The translations under genes and the position numbers were made by a program. Source: Cunninghamella blakesleeana (Eukaryota; Mucoromycota; Mucoromycetes; Mucorales; Cunninghamellaceae). Taken from it: a stretch of 64,000 bases of DNA. The stretch spans positions 4,705,501-4,769,500 of the forward strand of contig JAFCIZ010000005.1 of the NCBI GenBank assembly GCA_017871115.1, in the 5' to 3' direction. A model generated the notes under the pieces. That model ran no database searches. It was not told where the DNA came from and saw nothing but the letters and a program-made list of their open reading frames with translations. Positions 21,678-34,363 of this stretch are shown here, in pieces (the first letter of the stretch is position 1; each line of letters starts with the position of its first letter).

Positions 21678-23181
21678 GGATAAAGTAGGTGATGTCGTAG
21701 ATAAAGAAGGGGTTGGTAATGGTGAAGTAAAAGTTGATTTTTTATTTATGCTTAAATCAAGTTTGGTGTTAGTATTATTATTATTATTATTAGGTAATGT
21801 TGTGCTACCACCAATAGTTGAATAGGTGCCTTTATTATTATTATTATTGTTATTTTTATTTGTTAATAAACTCGATAGATTTGCTGCTGCTGTACTAATA
21901 GAGGATGGGGTTGTTAACCCATTCCCTTGTGAAGAATGGTTGGATATCAATAAAGTATGATGATTATTTTGTTGATGATTATTATTATTGTTGTTATGAA
22001 TGATGATATTGTTGTTGTTATGTAGATGATGATTACTATTTATGTTATTGTTGTTATGATTATTATTATTATTATGGGAATGAAGAGCTGTCTGTTGTTT
22101 TGACCAATTTCTATTAACATTAGAAGTTTCCGCTCTTAAACGAGCTTGGGCTTGTTCCAAAGTACTTAGACTATTATGTAATGAATGGGAGGAAGTAGAA
22201 GAAAGAACCGATTTTTTAGGAGAAGGCGGTAGTTTTGATAAATCTTCCATTGATGAATTAGTAGATGATTCATGTTCTTCTTTAATCGTGCCACTTTTTC
22301 TATTACTGCTTGTCCAAGAATGAAGTTCCATTAATTCCTTCTTCTTTTTAGATAATGAACCAAACGACCATGTATCATCAAGTGTAGTGGATGCTTTACT
22401 TGAGGAAGTTGTTGAACGATGATCACCAATACGACCTACAAGCGCGGATCGATCCCTATTTTGTCTTGTAAATGGGAATGGCCAGTCTGTTCCAAAAAGT
22501 GAAGAATGTTGACGTTGAAGTGAATCTAAAGAAGAAAGTGTAGTATTATTTCCACTATTTCCACTACTGCTATTATTATTATTATTATTATTATTGCTAT
22601 TATCTAAAGAATTTGTATTATTGGTTGGGGTGGAAGTAGTGGCTGATAAAATAGGTTGTAGTCTACTGCCATTTCGATTGGCTGTTGCTAAACTTGAAGT
22701 TGTACTGGATTGAGATGATGCTGAGGTTGTTGTTTTAGTAGTAGTATTACGGTGATTATGCATGGCTTGAAGTTGAGCTCTAGCAGCTAATGCCTTTTCA
22801 TATAATAACCCTTGTTGACTAAGTGTGCTATTACCAAGAGGAGGAGGGGTGTTTTCATTTGCTAAAGATGATCTACCAATACTAAATAAATCCCGATTTC
22901 TACGTCTTAAATCATCGGGTTCACTAGAAGCTGAAGTGATACGTATAGGCGATCGGTTGTTATTATTATGTTGGTGGTGAGGATGGTGATGGTGATTTAT
23001 TCCATTACTACCATTCCCTCTTCTATGCGATGATGATGAATAAAGTTGTCTTTTTCTTCTTTCATATTCAGATTCTGTTGAAATTACTGATCCAGCAACC
23101 GGTAAAATGATGGAGTCTAAATATATAAAGGAAAAAAAGAAAACAAAGAAAAATTAATATAGGTCAATAATTATAGTTGTA

Positions 23182-23228
<47 letters not shown>

Positions 23229-24068
23229 TTATTTATCTCAATTAAAAATCATCATCACCATCATCACCACCACCATTTTATTACCTTTGTCTTGGCCATT
23301 AGAAGTAAGTAAGCTACCAATAGGTTCTTGATTTGATAATTGCTGTAATACCATGATTAAAAAACGCATTTGAATTTGAGAAGCATTTTGGATAACAGAA
23401 TATAAAGCAGCCGTTCTTTCTGCATCAGAGCGACATCTAAACCATTGATTGACATGTTGTAATTCATCTTTGAACGTTTGATCTAAACTAGCAGCTGCTA
23501 CTTCTTCCAACATTAATTCATATCTTTGAATGTTTTCAAACCATTGATCAATAGCTTCGGCTAATGAATAATAATGTTATATAAAATAAAATAATCATCA
23601 GATTATATATATATATTTATATATTTTAAAAAAAATGGTTTCCTTTTTTTTTTTTATCCCCTTTTTTTTTATTATTATTTTTTTCACTTTAGTGATTATA
23701 ATTTATGGGTACACACACATATACTCATCCATTCATATATGTAATACATTGTAAGCTCCTTATTTTCTATCCTATATTCCATATATCCCCTTACCTTCAG
23801 TTGTATGAGTGGTTGTATTACTATTGTTATTTCCATTAAAAATATGAGAATGTAATATATCAGAAGCTGGTCTATCTCTTGCCAAACGTTGTTGTTGTTG
23901 TTGTTGTGAAGGATGAGAAGTACCTGGTAATAAACCTATTAATTCGGAAGCTGTCAAAGAAGGAAAAGATGATATACTGGCATTTGAAGAAGGCATAGGT
24001 GTATGTCTTTGAAACTTGTTGAATAAATTTTCTTCCATAGTTCGTTGTACGTCGTGAGTTGTTGTCAT
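20946..24068 (-). CDS. VTS1: Vts1/Smaug-type SAM-domain RNA-binding protein
   Basis: Post-transcriptional regulator that binds hairpins with a CNGG loop and recruits deadenylation machinery. Exons (minus) are 23795-24068, 23285-23560, 21239-23116 and 20946-21139, giving 873 residues. The N-terminal conserved region EAIDQWFENIQRYELML, HVNQWFRCRSDAERTAALY and RFLIMVLQQL is typical of fungal Vts1. A very long low-complexity middle is rich in Asn, Ser, Thr and His. The C-terminal SAM domain MKDVQNWLRSLRLHKYGHAF, GLQWQQVIKMSDQDM and GARRKLLKVFENV contains the basic RNA-contact patch. The stop lies six bases after a perfect GTAAGT donor (20951 region), so the last residues may differ if a further exon is used. 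The N-rich tract is longer than usual. Confidence 0.9.
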
Positions 24069-25010
24069 TAGATTTAAAAAGAAATTTGTATTATTGTTTT
24101 TACTTTTATTTATAATAAAAAGAAGGATGAATTGGCATATATAATAATAATAATAATAAAAGATAAGAGTTTAAAGTTTATATGTATCAAAAAAAAAAAT
24201 TGGTGGTGGGTATATATTAGTTCAAATAAATTATATTTATATATTTTACTCTTAAATAAACTTGATCAAAATAAAAATAAAAAAGAACGAATGAATAATT
24301 ATTATTTTTAAATAAAGGCAAAGAATAAAAAAGAGGAAGTAAAGGAAAAAAAAAAAAGAATGAGTGAATAGGAAGGGTAAGGATAGAAAGATAATAAAAA
24401 AAAAAAAAAGTGAAAGAAAGAAAAAAAAAAAGAGTGAGAGAAAAAAAAAATTGAGTGTGGAAAAAAAATTAAAAGGGTATTATAATAAACTTAAGTCTCC
24501 GACAATAGCCAAAGACAACAGTGCTAAATAGGGCCATGTGTTTATATTATTTTATTGTGTGGCAAGTTAAAAAATAAATATAAATATATATATCTCTTAC
24601 GCCTCCTCTTAACTCTCTAGTGTCACCATTTTATTGTTTAGGAGGAAAAACCGGCCTTCATTCCTTTTGGTAACCAACCTATAAACTAGTTTTTATGTTT
24701 TTTTTAAAAAAAAACAATAATTATCATCTTCGTACCACCATCACTATAAAAAATCAGGGGTGATCATTTTTATTTTATTTTATTTTTGACTTTTTTTTCA
24801 ATGATTTTTATATATAAACAGATATTATTTAAAACTGATAAAATAAAATACTTTATTATAATACGTAATATAAATGCTTATTATTATGACTAAAAGAATT
24901 ATGTAAATATTTTTTTAAAAAAGATATTGCTTAAAAGATATAACTTGAAGCGGAGATTATTTAATTTATAATTACCATCACCATCAATTATTATGAGAAT
25001 TTAAAGTTTT
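24069..25010. other. spacer between VTS1 and SDR gene
   Basis: VTS1 promoter region plus the 3' end of the dehydrogenase gene. A GA-rich purine stretch spans about 24340-24470, directly upstream of VTS1. No gene seen. Confidence 0.5.
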
Positions 25011-26102
25011 TTAAGCATTGATGACAGTTCCCCCATTAGGATGGATGACTTGACCAGTGATAAATGAAGAGTCATCTGCAGCCAAAAAGACAAAAGCAGC
25101 GGCCACTTCACAAGGTTGAGCTGGTCGTTTAAATGGAGGGAATGATCCAAAGTTATGAATTTCTTCTTCTGAAAAAGTATTGGGGATCAAAGGAGTCCAT
25201 ACGGGTCCAGGAGCAACAGCATTCACACGGATACGTCTAGGTGCTAATTGTTGAGATAAAGCACGTGTAAATGATACAACAGCGCCTTTAGTAGCAGAAT
25301 AATCCACCAAGACATCCATTCCTCGATAAGCTGCAATAGATGCTGTATTAATAATAACCCCTCCGGCTTTAAGATGATTACATACCAATTTAGTCATAAA
25401 TATAGGGCCAAAAACTATCGGAATATATATAATAGAAAGAAAATGGGTCAATAAATTATTAATATTATAATTATAGGAGAATCAAATATATATAGTATAT
25501 AAATAATAATCATTTTTAATTTCCCTTTTATATATTTATTTTAATTAGTAAACTTTACCATTAGTTCTGAAAGTTCGTTCTACTGTATCACAATTTAAAT
25601 CTTCTACTTTTAATACTTTATGTTGTTCAGCTGCATTATTGACCAAAATGTCGATTCTACCAAATGCACTTAAATGGCAATCCAAAATTTCTTGACAGTT
25701 TTTTTCATACCCAACATCCCTAGCAATAAGGTTTACTTTACATTGACTCTGTCCTTCAATCATATTTTTTGTATAAATGGCATCAGCATCTTCCGATTCA
25801 TCACGATAAACTATAGTGATCCCAGCTAATCCTTCCAAAGCATAGAGTGTTGCCACAGATCGTCCAATACCACTATCAGCACCAGTAATCAAAGCATACT
25901 TTCCTTTTAATTTATCACTTCCTTGATATGGTTTAAAACATGGTGTACCAGTTGCTGGATCAAAGGATGGTAAATGTTGAGTAACGGGGGCTGGCTTTAA
26001 AATCGATGCAATGCCGGATTTTTTGTTGTAACTTAATTTCTTACGAATTTCATTAAATTCATATACATCTTGAGGAAGATCTTCATCAAAGCCAAGAGTC
26101 AT
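25011..26102 (-). CDS. short-chain dehydrogenase/reductase, glucose/ribitol dehydrogenase-like
   Basis: NAD(P)-dependent oxidoreductase of the classical SDR superfamily. Two exons (minus), 25559-26102 and 25011-25414, give 315 residues. Visible motifs in order are the cofactor site LITGADSGIGRSVA (TGxxxGIG), DILVNNAAEQ (NNAG-like), INTASIAAYRGM with the catalytic Ser, YSATKGAVVSFTRAL with the YxxxK pair, and RVNAVAPGPVWTPLIP. The N-terminal extension (LPSFDPATGTPCFKPYQGSD) is typical of the YhdF/YghA/GRPE-like group of 'glucose/ribitol' SDRs. The substrate is unknown. Intact; no sorting signal seen. Confidence 0.9.
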
Positions 26103-26656
26103 TTTTAATAATAGGAGTTTTTTTTTATTGGAATAATATTAATACTAATGATAGTATAAAGTAAAAAGAAAAAAAAAAAAAGATGAAAATAAAAAGATAT
26201 CAAAGAGTATTTATAGTTATCCTTTTTCATTTGTTTGTTTAAGGAATGAATAAAAAAAAAGCTCGTATAATTTTTTATAATCAACCTATTTTAATTTTTA
26301 CCAATAGATTCATTATTTATTTACATTTTATTTTTTAAATCCCAATTGTTGTCAAAAAACAAAAAATTAATATTATTTTATTTAATTTTCTGCATGAATG
26401 AATGAAATGAAACCCTATTTAAATCGTTTGCGAGATCTAGTAAAAAAAAGGAAAAAGGAAGGGGTCGGCTATTACATGATTATAAGTAGGTTTCATATTA
26501 TGTATTTTAAAGCATGGTTTTATTCCCTAGCACTTATAATTTCTTTATTTTTTTCTTTTTCCTTTTTTTTTCATTCTTTCTTTTATCATTTATTTATATA
26601 ACTTATTTATTTGTTTATAATTCCTTTATTTATAGAATTAATAATAAGAATCCATT
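26103..26656. other. bidirectional promoter spacer
   Basis: Head-to-head spacer between the minus-strand SDR and plus-strand SLM1 genes. A short open frame (26398-26601) starts with normal-looking codons but then becomes poly-Phe; it could be a 5' leader exon of SLM1, but I could not join it convincingly. Confidence 0.4.
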
Positions 26657-29400
26657 ATGTCAACAACACTTACGGATTACCAATCGAGAAACCAAGAAAA
26701 GAATTATGGAAGTGCTAAACAATTACCCCATTTACCAAAAGGTGTACGTATCCCAAGGTTACATGGTCATGAAGAAAAACCTTTACCTTCACATAGATAT
26801 AATGATGATGATAATGATGATGATGGTGGGGGTGGTGACAATAATATGCAAATGATGGCACCAGGTCAAGACTTTCATAATCGTCGAGAATTACAACCAT
26901 ATCATGCTTCCAATGCTTTACAGCCTTATAATAATAATAATCAGGTTCCTCCACCAGTTTTTGCTTCATTGCCTAAGAAAAGATTTAGTATTCGACGTCC
27001 AACCCATGTCCAACAGCATATTTATCGTATGTCTGGAGGCATTGAACCTGTTGATTTATTATGTGATCGTTTAAGTGTATGGCGTTTGGCTATTAGAGAT
27101 TTGGTAAATAAAAAAATAGTTTAAATGTTTAAAATAAGTAGAACGATTGGCCCATATTATTATTATAGTCATCTATTTATTTGTTTATATTCTATATATA
27201 TTCAAATTAACTATAATTTTTCCTTTTAAAACTTATTTTTTTTTTTTTTTCATTTCGCAGATTGACCTGTTTAAAAATATTATTGATATTGAAGCACGTG
27301 CTGCCAATTCTTATGCTGTTAGTAACAAACCATTAAATATTCCTTTTAGAGAATCAAATAATCAATTTTTAGAAGTCGGTGGAATTCAAGATGTATGGGC
27401 TGCTTTTCGTAATTATACTATTGAAAAGAGTGTGATGCATCATGAATATATCAACTATTTAAGATCGTCAGTAGTGCCCAGTTTGAAAAACTTGAAGGAT
27501 GATATCAAGACGTTTATTAAATCCATTAATAAAGATCCAAGATTAAGAAGTTCTATTTTATATAATAGTCGTCAAGCCGCTGATGATATGGTGAATCGTT
27601 TGGATACAGCTATTAAATATGTTTATCATTCTCCAGATCTAGTTCCACCTTCAGAAGATCCTACATTATTAAATTTAGGTATGCATTAAAAAAATTGAAT
27701 GCAAAAAGAAAAAGCCGGAATTTGAATTTTTTGAATTTAAACATTTAAAAATCGCTTTTTTTTTTTTTTGTATTATATTTTTATATAGGCGTTATTCAAG
27801 CCTTTAAAAAGTTATATGATGAAGAAAATACTTTGCATGAAAACGTAGTTCAACTACAGCGCGAAGTTGCTACGGTAGAGCAACGGATTTTTGGCAGTTT
27901 AAATATCATTACCAAAAATTGGGAACAGTTTTGTATTCATCATCGTATGGATTATCAGCCTATTATTGGCAAAATCACTGCCACTTTTGATAATATTCAA
28001 GCCAATGCTGACTGGAATGAATTTGTACGTCGAAATCAGTTTCAACTTGTTAATGAAAAAGCTAGTTACAAGTCGGATAAGCAACTTAAATATGCTAATC
28101 AACAAAATGATTTATGTATCCCTACTAAAGTCAACTTTTTGAATAAAAAGAATCTTTTACGTAAATGGCAAGAAGGCCTTTATGTTTTGACACCAGGTAA
28201 ATATGTATAAATACATATATAATGTTCGTTAGACAGCAAGTTACTGACCATTTCTATATAAATTATTTTCTTTTTCCTTTTTTTTGTTTATCAGCTGGAT
28301 ATTTACACGGGTTTAAATCAGCCAAACATTTTGAAACAGACCCATTATCACCTGAAATCTCCATCTTTTTGCCACATACAGAGGTTTCTTCAACAGAACA
28401 TCAAGCTGATGAATATGCATTCCAAATCAGTAGTCGCAGAAAAGGAATTACTCATATGGATAAAAAATTCGTATTTCAAGCTAATGATCACGACGATTTA
28501 GCTGATTGGTATCAACAGGCATCTACTTTATCTACTCGTAATTCCATATATCAACCTTTATCTATGGAAGCTATTCTTCCTGCTCTTCCTGGTATGGAAG
28601 CCAGTGAACGTGATTATAGCAATCAGCAAAATCAACAACAAATAGAACAAGATGATGAACGTCAAAGATTAATGGATGTACCATCTACTTCTACTTCTCC
28701 TGCTAATGCTAATAATGCTAATTATAATGGTATTGACCAACAAAATGGATTGAATAAAGAAGATAAAACAGAAAATGAAAATGAAAATGAAAATGAAAAC
28801 GAAAACGAAAATGAAAATGATGATTATAATGATAATAATCAAGGAGATACAACAGCACCTCTTTCTACAGCTTCTGTTTTACCTGATAATATGATTCACC
28901 AACCATCTCCTACCTCAACACCGCCACCAACAGCAGCAACATCACCACCACCATCATCAACAAATGAGAAATATAATGCACCTGTTTTCCGTTCACAATT
29001 TAATGAAGTGCTTGACGATAAAGGAAAAGGAATAGCTATTCCTTCTTCTATGTATGAGCGATCCAATACAGCTAGTCCAAAAATCAACTCTTCTTCTCCA
29101 TTAACAAATAGCAATAGCAATAACAACAATAATAATTATAATAATTATAATACTAGTACTAATACTAATACTAATGCTAATAATAATAATGATAATAATA
29201 ATAATAATAATAATAATGATAGTCGTAGTCGTAATAATAGTTTTCCAGCTTCTTATAACATAACTGGTAATCCAACACCCGCTACTTCAGATGGTAGAGG
29301 GCTTCAAGGTGGACTTAGCGGCCTTAATAAGAATATTATTAGCGATACTCTTCCTGATATGAATTATCATCGAGATTCTGGATATGAAGCCTCAAAATAA
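26657..29400 (+). CDS. SLM1: Slm1/Slm2-like protein (BAR-like and PH domains)
   Basis: Plasma-membrane PI(4,5)P2-binding TORC2 effector family; in yeast Slm1/2 sit in eisosomes and bring Ypk1 to TORC2. Exons are 26657-27103, 27261-27678, 27789-28196 and 28295-29400, giving 792 residues. The N-terminus is disordered. A helical BAR-like region runs from about residue 130 to 400: LCDRLSVWRLAIRDL, HHEYINYLRSSVVPSLKNLK, LQREVATVEQRIFGSL. A PH domain follows (about 410-520): KWQEGLYVLTPAGYLHGFKS, EISIFLPHTEVSS, KKFVFQANDHDDLADWYQ. The C-terminus is Asn/Ser/Pro-rich with an EN repeat. The calcineurin-type PxIxIT motif was not identified. Next to CHO1 and the FPK1-type kinase. Confidence 0.85.
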
Positions 29401-29943
29401 TAGTTCAAATTTATTATTATAATTTTTTATTTTTTTATTTTTTATATTTTAATACATCTATCTATCTATTTATATTTATTTATTTTATATGATTTATTAT
29501 TTTTTTTTCTCAACATATTTATAAAAAAATAACATTTAATAAATGCTTATAATAATAATATTTTACATTTAATAAATCTCGTGAATATCAAATGTTGCCA
29601 GTGTAATAAATTAATTCGTATTATTCACCATGTTACCCAATGATCTCATGATATATATAAGAAAGTTGCATGAAAAAAAAAATTAAGGTCGACGCCATCT
29701 CAACTAAAAAAATACATGATAAAATTGATCATTTTTATTTATTTATTTTATTAGTAATTATATATTTATATATAACAATAAACAATGAATAAGGAATAAA
29801 AAATAAGAATAATATAAATCACATATTCAAGAAAAAAAAGAAAAAAAAAAGAGTAAAATAGAAAGAGAGGGAAAGAAATTAAGAAACAAGCAGGGGTATG
29901 AGGAATGCAAAATTACAAAAAAAAAATAGCTTAAAAAAGAGAA
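29401..29943. other. convergent spacer, no gene seen
   Basis: Tail-to-tail spacer between SLM1 and CHO1. A/T and GA-rich low complexity. Confidence 0.5.
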
Positions 29944-31088
29944 TCAAGGTTTAGGAATACGAAGAGTTTTACTAATCATCAAAGTACCACTAATAGCATA
30001 AAGCAAAACCAAAGGATGAAGTTCCCAACCTTCACAGAATGTAACAAGTTGACCAGGTAAAGTTTCCAAATAACGATCGTGTAAAACAAAATAAGCAAGA
30101 ATAGCTACCAAAGTTAAAGAAGTAGGGATAGGTGTGCCTTCAAAATAACGGACTTTACCAGTTGTATCTTTTGGTGCTAAAGCAACGGTTGCATTGAATC
30201 GAGCTAATCTTGCAATACCACAACATATGAAGTAGGTCAATACCACAGTGTCCAAATAAGTACGCATACCAACTAATAATAATAAAAATAGAAATCGATA
30301 AATAAATGACTATCACAAGTAAAATGATTGATACCCATCAATAAAATCAAAACATCATCTATCACTCTTCTTATTTCTTTCTCTCCTTATTATCTTATTC
30401 TTTTTTTATCCTTCCACTCTTTCCTTTATAACCCATCCTATACCCATCATTTTTTTTTTCCCACTTGTGACCAAATCCCATGAAATAATAATAATAATAA
30501 TCATAGTAACTATATATAGTTCTATTCACCCATTATAATAATAATAAAATAAAATAAAACTTACTAGCAAAGGCAAGTGAAGCAGGAGCAAGACCAAATG
30601 AAATCTAAATATAATGAATAAAGCATATGTATATATAATATGAATATAGAGTGATACACATGTATATTGAAAAAATCGAAAATATAGAGACACTTACCAA
30701 ATCTGCCAAACTATCTAATTCTTGACCTAATAAGGAAGAGTTGTTTCTCCAACGAGCTACTCTACCGTCCATAAAATCAAAAAATAAACCAAAAGGCATA
30801 TACATCATAGCAGAGTGAAGATCTTTTATGTCATTGGATACAAGATATCTCATGGAAGCAAAGACTGACTGAGCACCACAAACACCATTTAATAAAGTAA
30901 TCATATCTGCTATGTAAAAATTACTATAAATAATAAAAGTAAATACATATAAATATATATAGGTATTTATATTTAGTGATATTCTTATTATTATTTTGTA
31001 TACATATTAAAAACATGTTATATTTATTTTACCGAACAAGAGAAAAGTGTTTTGGATTGCCTTGCTTTTTATTATCGTCGTTTCCCAT
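29944..31088 (-). CDS. CHO1: CDP-diacylglycerol-serine O-phosphatidyltransferase (phosphatidylserine synthase)
   Basis: Makes phosphatidylserine from CDP-diacylglycerol and serine in the endoplasmic reticulum. Exons (minus) are 31033-31088, 30698-30923, 30565-30604 and 29944-30272, giving 216 residues. The start [19 protein letters not shown] leads into [16 protein letters not shown]. The CDP-alcohol phosphatidyltransferase signature is complete: [20 protein letters not shown] followed by LDSLAD, that is D-x2-D-G-x2-A-R-x8-G-x3-D-x3-D. Downstream are [11 protein letters not shown] and [15 protein letters not shown], then [20 protein letters not shown], which match fungal Cho1. Several hydrophobic helices fill the C-terminal half. 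The N-terminal part is shorter than in S. cerevisiae Cho1. Confidence 0.95.
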
Positions 31089-31818
31089 TATGTTGTTTTA
31101 TATGTAACCGTGTTTTTAAAAAAATGTATAAAAAATATAAAGTAGTTTTTTAAATTATATATGTAAATATCTATATATACAATTATCTATCAATATATGA
31201 ACAAGAGTTTGTTATATATGTATTGCACAAAGTGTATAAATGTATAAATATGCCTTTAATAAGACAAATAATAATAACAATAAAAAAAGGTTGAAGAAGA
31301 AGAAAAAGAGAGAAAGGAAAAAAAAAAAGTGCCAAGTATATATATTATTAGCCACAATACTTTTAAAATTCCGCGCACTATTTTTTTTTACTTGCTCTAG
31401 TAAAAAATGATTTTGAGCTTAGCAGTGATTAAAAAAAGATCAATTGGTCTTACACATATATTTAAAGAGATAATAAAATTTATTAAAATCAAAAAAGTCA
31501 ATACAAAAAAAGTAAACAAGATAAAGATAGGGAATCAAAATATGAAATAAATATTAAATATATATAAATATATAAAGATGAATAAAATAGTAGTAGTAGT
31601 AATAGTAATAGTAATAGTAGTAATAGTAGTAGTGAAAATAATAATAAAGAGAAGTAAAAAGTCAAATAGATGAAAAAAAAATATATCACATGGTACTTTT
31701 TTAGAAACATTAGTTAAAAAAATAAAACAAGAATAAAAACTAAATAACAAATAAAACAAAACAGCTAAAAAAATCATACGTACCCCATTTCCGGAAATGG
31801 TGTATATATAAATGTATA
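31089..31818. other. spacer between CHO1 and kinase gene
   Basis: CHO1 promoter region and 3' end of the kinase gene. A TAG/TAA trinucleotide stretch lies at about 31588-31635. A short open frame around 31500-31780 is low-complexity translation. Confidence 0.5.
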
Positions 31819-32803
31819 CTAATGGTTAGGCCGTATTAAAGTAACTAAATGATACAAATTAAAAATAAAATATGATGTATTAGATTTCTATCAGTGATTG
31901 ATTTTGTTTTTCTGCCTTCCTTTATATATATATATGTTCTTACCAGAATTAAAATCAGCGAATAAATCATCATTATAATCTATATTATTATGACCATCCA
32001 CTATCAACGACTTTTTGTTTTTGTTCATTTCTTCTTCATTCTTTTTCTTTTTTACATCTTCATCGCTCTCTTCATTATTATCATTATTATCATTATTATC
32101 CAAAGTTACTTGATCATCAGATTCCAATTCAAAACTATCACTTTCTTTAACGTGTTTAAAATGAACTGCATCAATAGGTTTAGCCTTTTGAGCAGGCAAA
32201 ATAGGTGGACGCATGTGACGAAGTAATGCAAAATTGATAGGTTTAAAAAAGGCATGCGATTTGACTTCACTAGCACCTGCACGGGCGCCTAGGCGTTTGT
32301 TTTCGTTCTTGTGCAACAGTTTTCGAATACAGGATTTGCATGTTGTGGTAATTTCGGGGCCTTTATAATAGGGATTATTAGCAAAATTAGGAAAGTCTAA
32401 TGTTTGAGAGGTGATTCGATCAAATGTATCATTTCGATTATTGCCTTTAAATGGTGTATAGGCATACTGAGGTATAAGAAAATAAAACAAGAAGGGAGAA
32501 AAAGGTGAAGAACTGAGCTTATCATTCCAATCGTCATTATCGTCGATTTTTTTTTATATTTTTTTATATATAATATATATTTATCTATAACTTACGAGCA
32601 TTTCGAATAATAATATACCCAATGTCCACCAATCTACTGTGCTTGAATGACCATTTCCTTGTATCACTTCAGGAGCTAAATATTCTTCTGTCCCTACAAA
32701 TGAGTTGGTGCGTACATTGGAACATGATCTTGTATTTAATAATGGTTGTTGCTATATGCATTAAATGTAGAATTATAAATAATAAGAGGGAAAAAATAAG
32801 ATC

Positions 32804-32842
<39 letters not shown>

Positions 32843-33676
32843 ACTTACTGAAAATAAAATGTTGGAATTGGATTGGACAATGGTTGGCGTTCCAGACGTA
32901 GGAGAATGAACTGACAGATCAAAATCAGATAACATTAAATGCCCACTTTGATGTAATAAAATATCTAAAATAAATAAATAAATAATGTATTAAATAAAAA
33001 AACAAAGATTAGTAAAAGAAATTCTATTATATTTTATGTATTTATGCAGTCATTATTTTGTTATTATTATTTGCTTACTTTCAGGTTTTAAATCCCTATT
33101 TTTTAAAATAAAGTTCAATAATTAAAGAAAATGAAAATTTAATAATATGTGCAACAATGGACGATCATAAGATTCCCAATATATTTTATTTTTTGGGTTA
33201 CCTACCTATATATCAAACCATGCAAATGAAGATATTCCAAAGCTGCGATGACTTCAGCAGCATAAAATCTTGCTTCATGCTCTTTTAATACTCTCCCAGG
33301 TCTTTGTTGTAATGCTATTGTTTTTTAAAAAAAGGAAGAAAAAAAAATAGTACCACGATCATTAGTTTTAGTTAGTTTTTTTTTATATTTTTAATAGTAA
33401 GAGAATGTTGTCATATTTCATTTATTTTACCCATAAAGAATTCCCCGCCACTACAGTAAGTTAAACAGAAATATAAATAATCTTTGCTTTGAAAAGAATG
33501 ATGTAAAGGGACAATAAAAGGATGATGAGCCATAGAAAGGATCGATTGTTCAGCTAACACTCTTTTGATTTTATTTCGTTTTATCATTTCTTTCTTATTT
33601 AAAACTAATTATATATATAAAGTTAAGGTTAATTTAGTTACTACTGTTTTTTTATTTATATATATTATAAATTAAC

Positions 33677-33722
<46 letters not shown>

Positions 33723-34145
33723 TTTCAAAGCATATAGTTGTTTTGTATCTTTTTCTTCTACAAGATAAACTCTACCTACATCCCCTTTACCAAGTAAGCG
33801 AATCTTTTTAAAATGAGAAGGGCTGACAGCAACGTTTTGTTTTTCTATAGTATAAGAAGCTTTAATACTATTAGTGGATGAAGAAGAGGTAGAAGTAGAA
33901 GTAGATGAGGATGAAGAAAGGGATGCAGAAGAAGTAGAATGTGGTTGAGGAGTAGATTGTGACATTTTTTGTTGAATTACTGTTGATGTATCTGGAGCTG
34001 AAGCAACTCTTCTTAAAGGTACTAATGGAGAAGAAACATGACTTGAAGGTACATTAAGTAATGACACTTTACTTTTATAATTATTGGTTATAGTGGATTG
34101 ATAACAAGGTGCTGGCGATGAAGGAATGGAGGTAGTAGATAACAT
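31819..34145 (-). CDS. FPK1: AGC protein kinase, Fpk1/nrc-2 (flippase kinase) type
   Basis: Ser/Thr kinase of the group that phosphorylates P4-ATPase flippases in yeast. Exons (minus) are 33722-34145, 33431-33604, 33206-33314, 33079-33095, 32849-32964, 32596-32751, 31944-32466 and 31819-31844, giving 514 residues. Ser/Thr-rich N-terminus, then the glycine loop [15 protein letters not shown], Lys in YALK, helix-C Glu in AEQSIL, catalytic YRDLKPENILL, and SDFDLS, the DFD variant usual for this group. The activation segment is [17 protein letters not shown], and [12 protein letters not shown] follows. AGC-tail-like end [14 protein letters not shown]. The fourth exon is only 17 bases and encodes the DLKPE loop. 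Shorter N-terminus than yeast Fpk1. Confidence 0.9.
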
Positions 34146-34363
34146 TTTTTATATTTTTATTATATATAATAAATAAATAATATAAACTAGTTTTTTTTAA
34201 AAAAGTTTTGAATAAGAGAAAAAAAAAAAGGTCGAGGAAAAAAGAAATCGAAAAAGAAATTAAAATAGATTTTTTGACCGAAATAGAAATTGCGCTATAT
34301 TTTAAAAAATCTTTGTGTCACCAATCAAAAATCAAATAAAAAATAAATATGTAGTTTTTTTAT

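Noticed and set aside
21541..21825. Plus-strand frame rich in Val/Glu/Leu across VTS1
   Set aside because: Antisense of the Asn/Ser-rich VTS1 coding region.
26398..26601. Separate small gene upstream of SLM1
   Set aside because: Only the first 30 codons look coding; the rest is poly-Phe from T-runs. At most a 5' leader exon.
32849..32964. Defective kinase because DFG reads DFD
   Set aside because: DFD is the usual form in the Fpk1/nrc-2/phototropin-related AGC group, and the other catalytic residues are intact.
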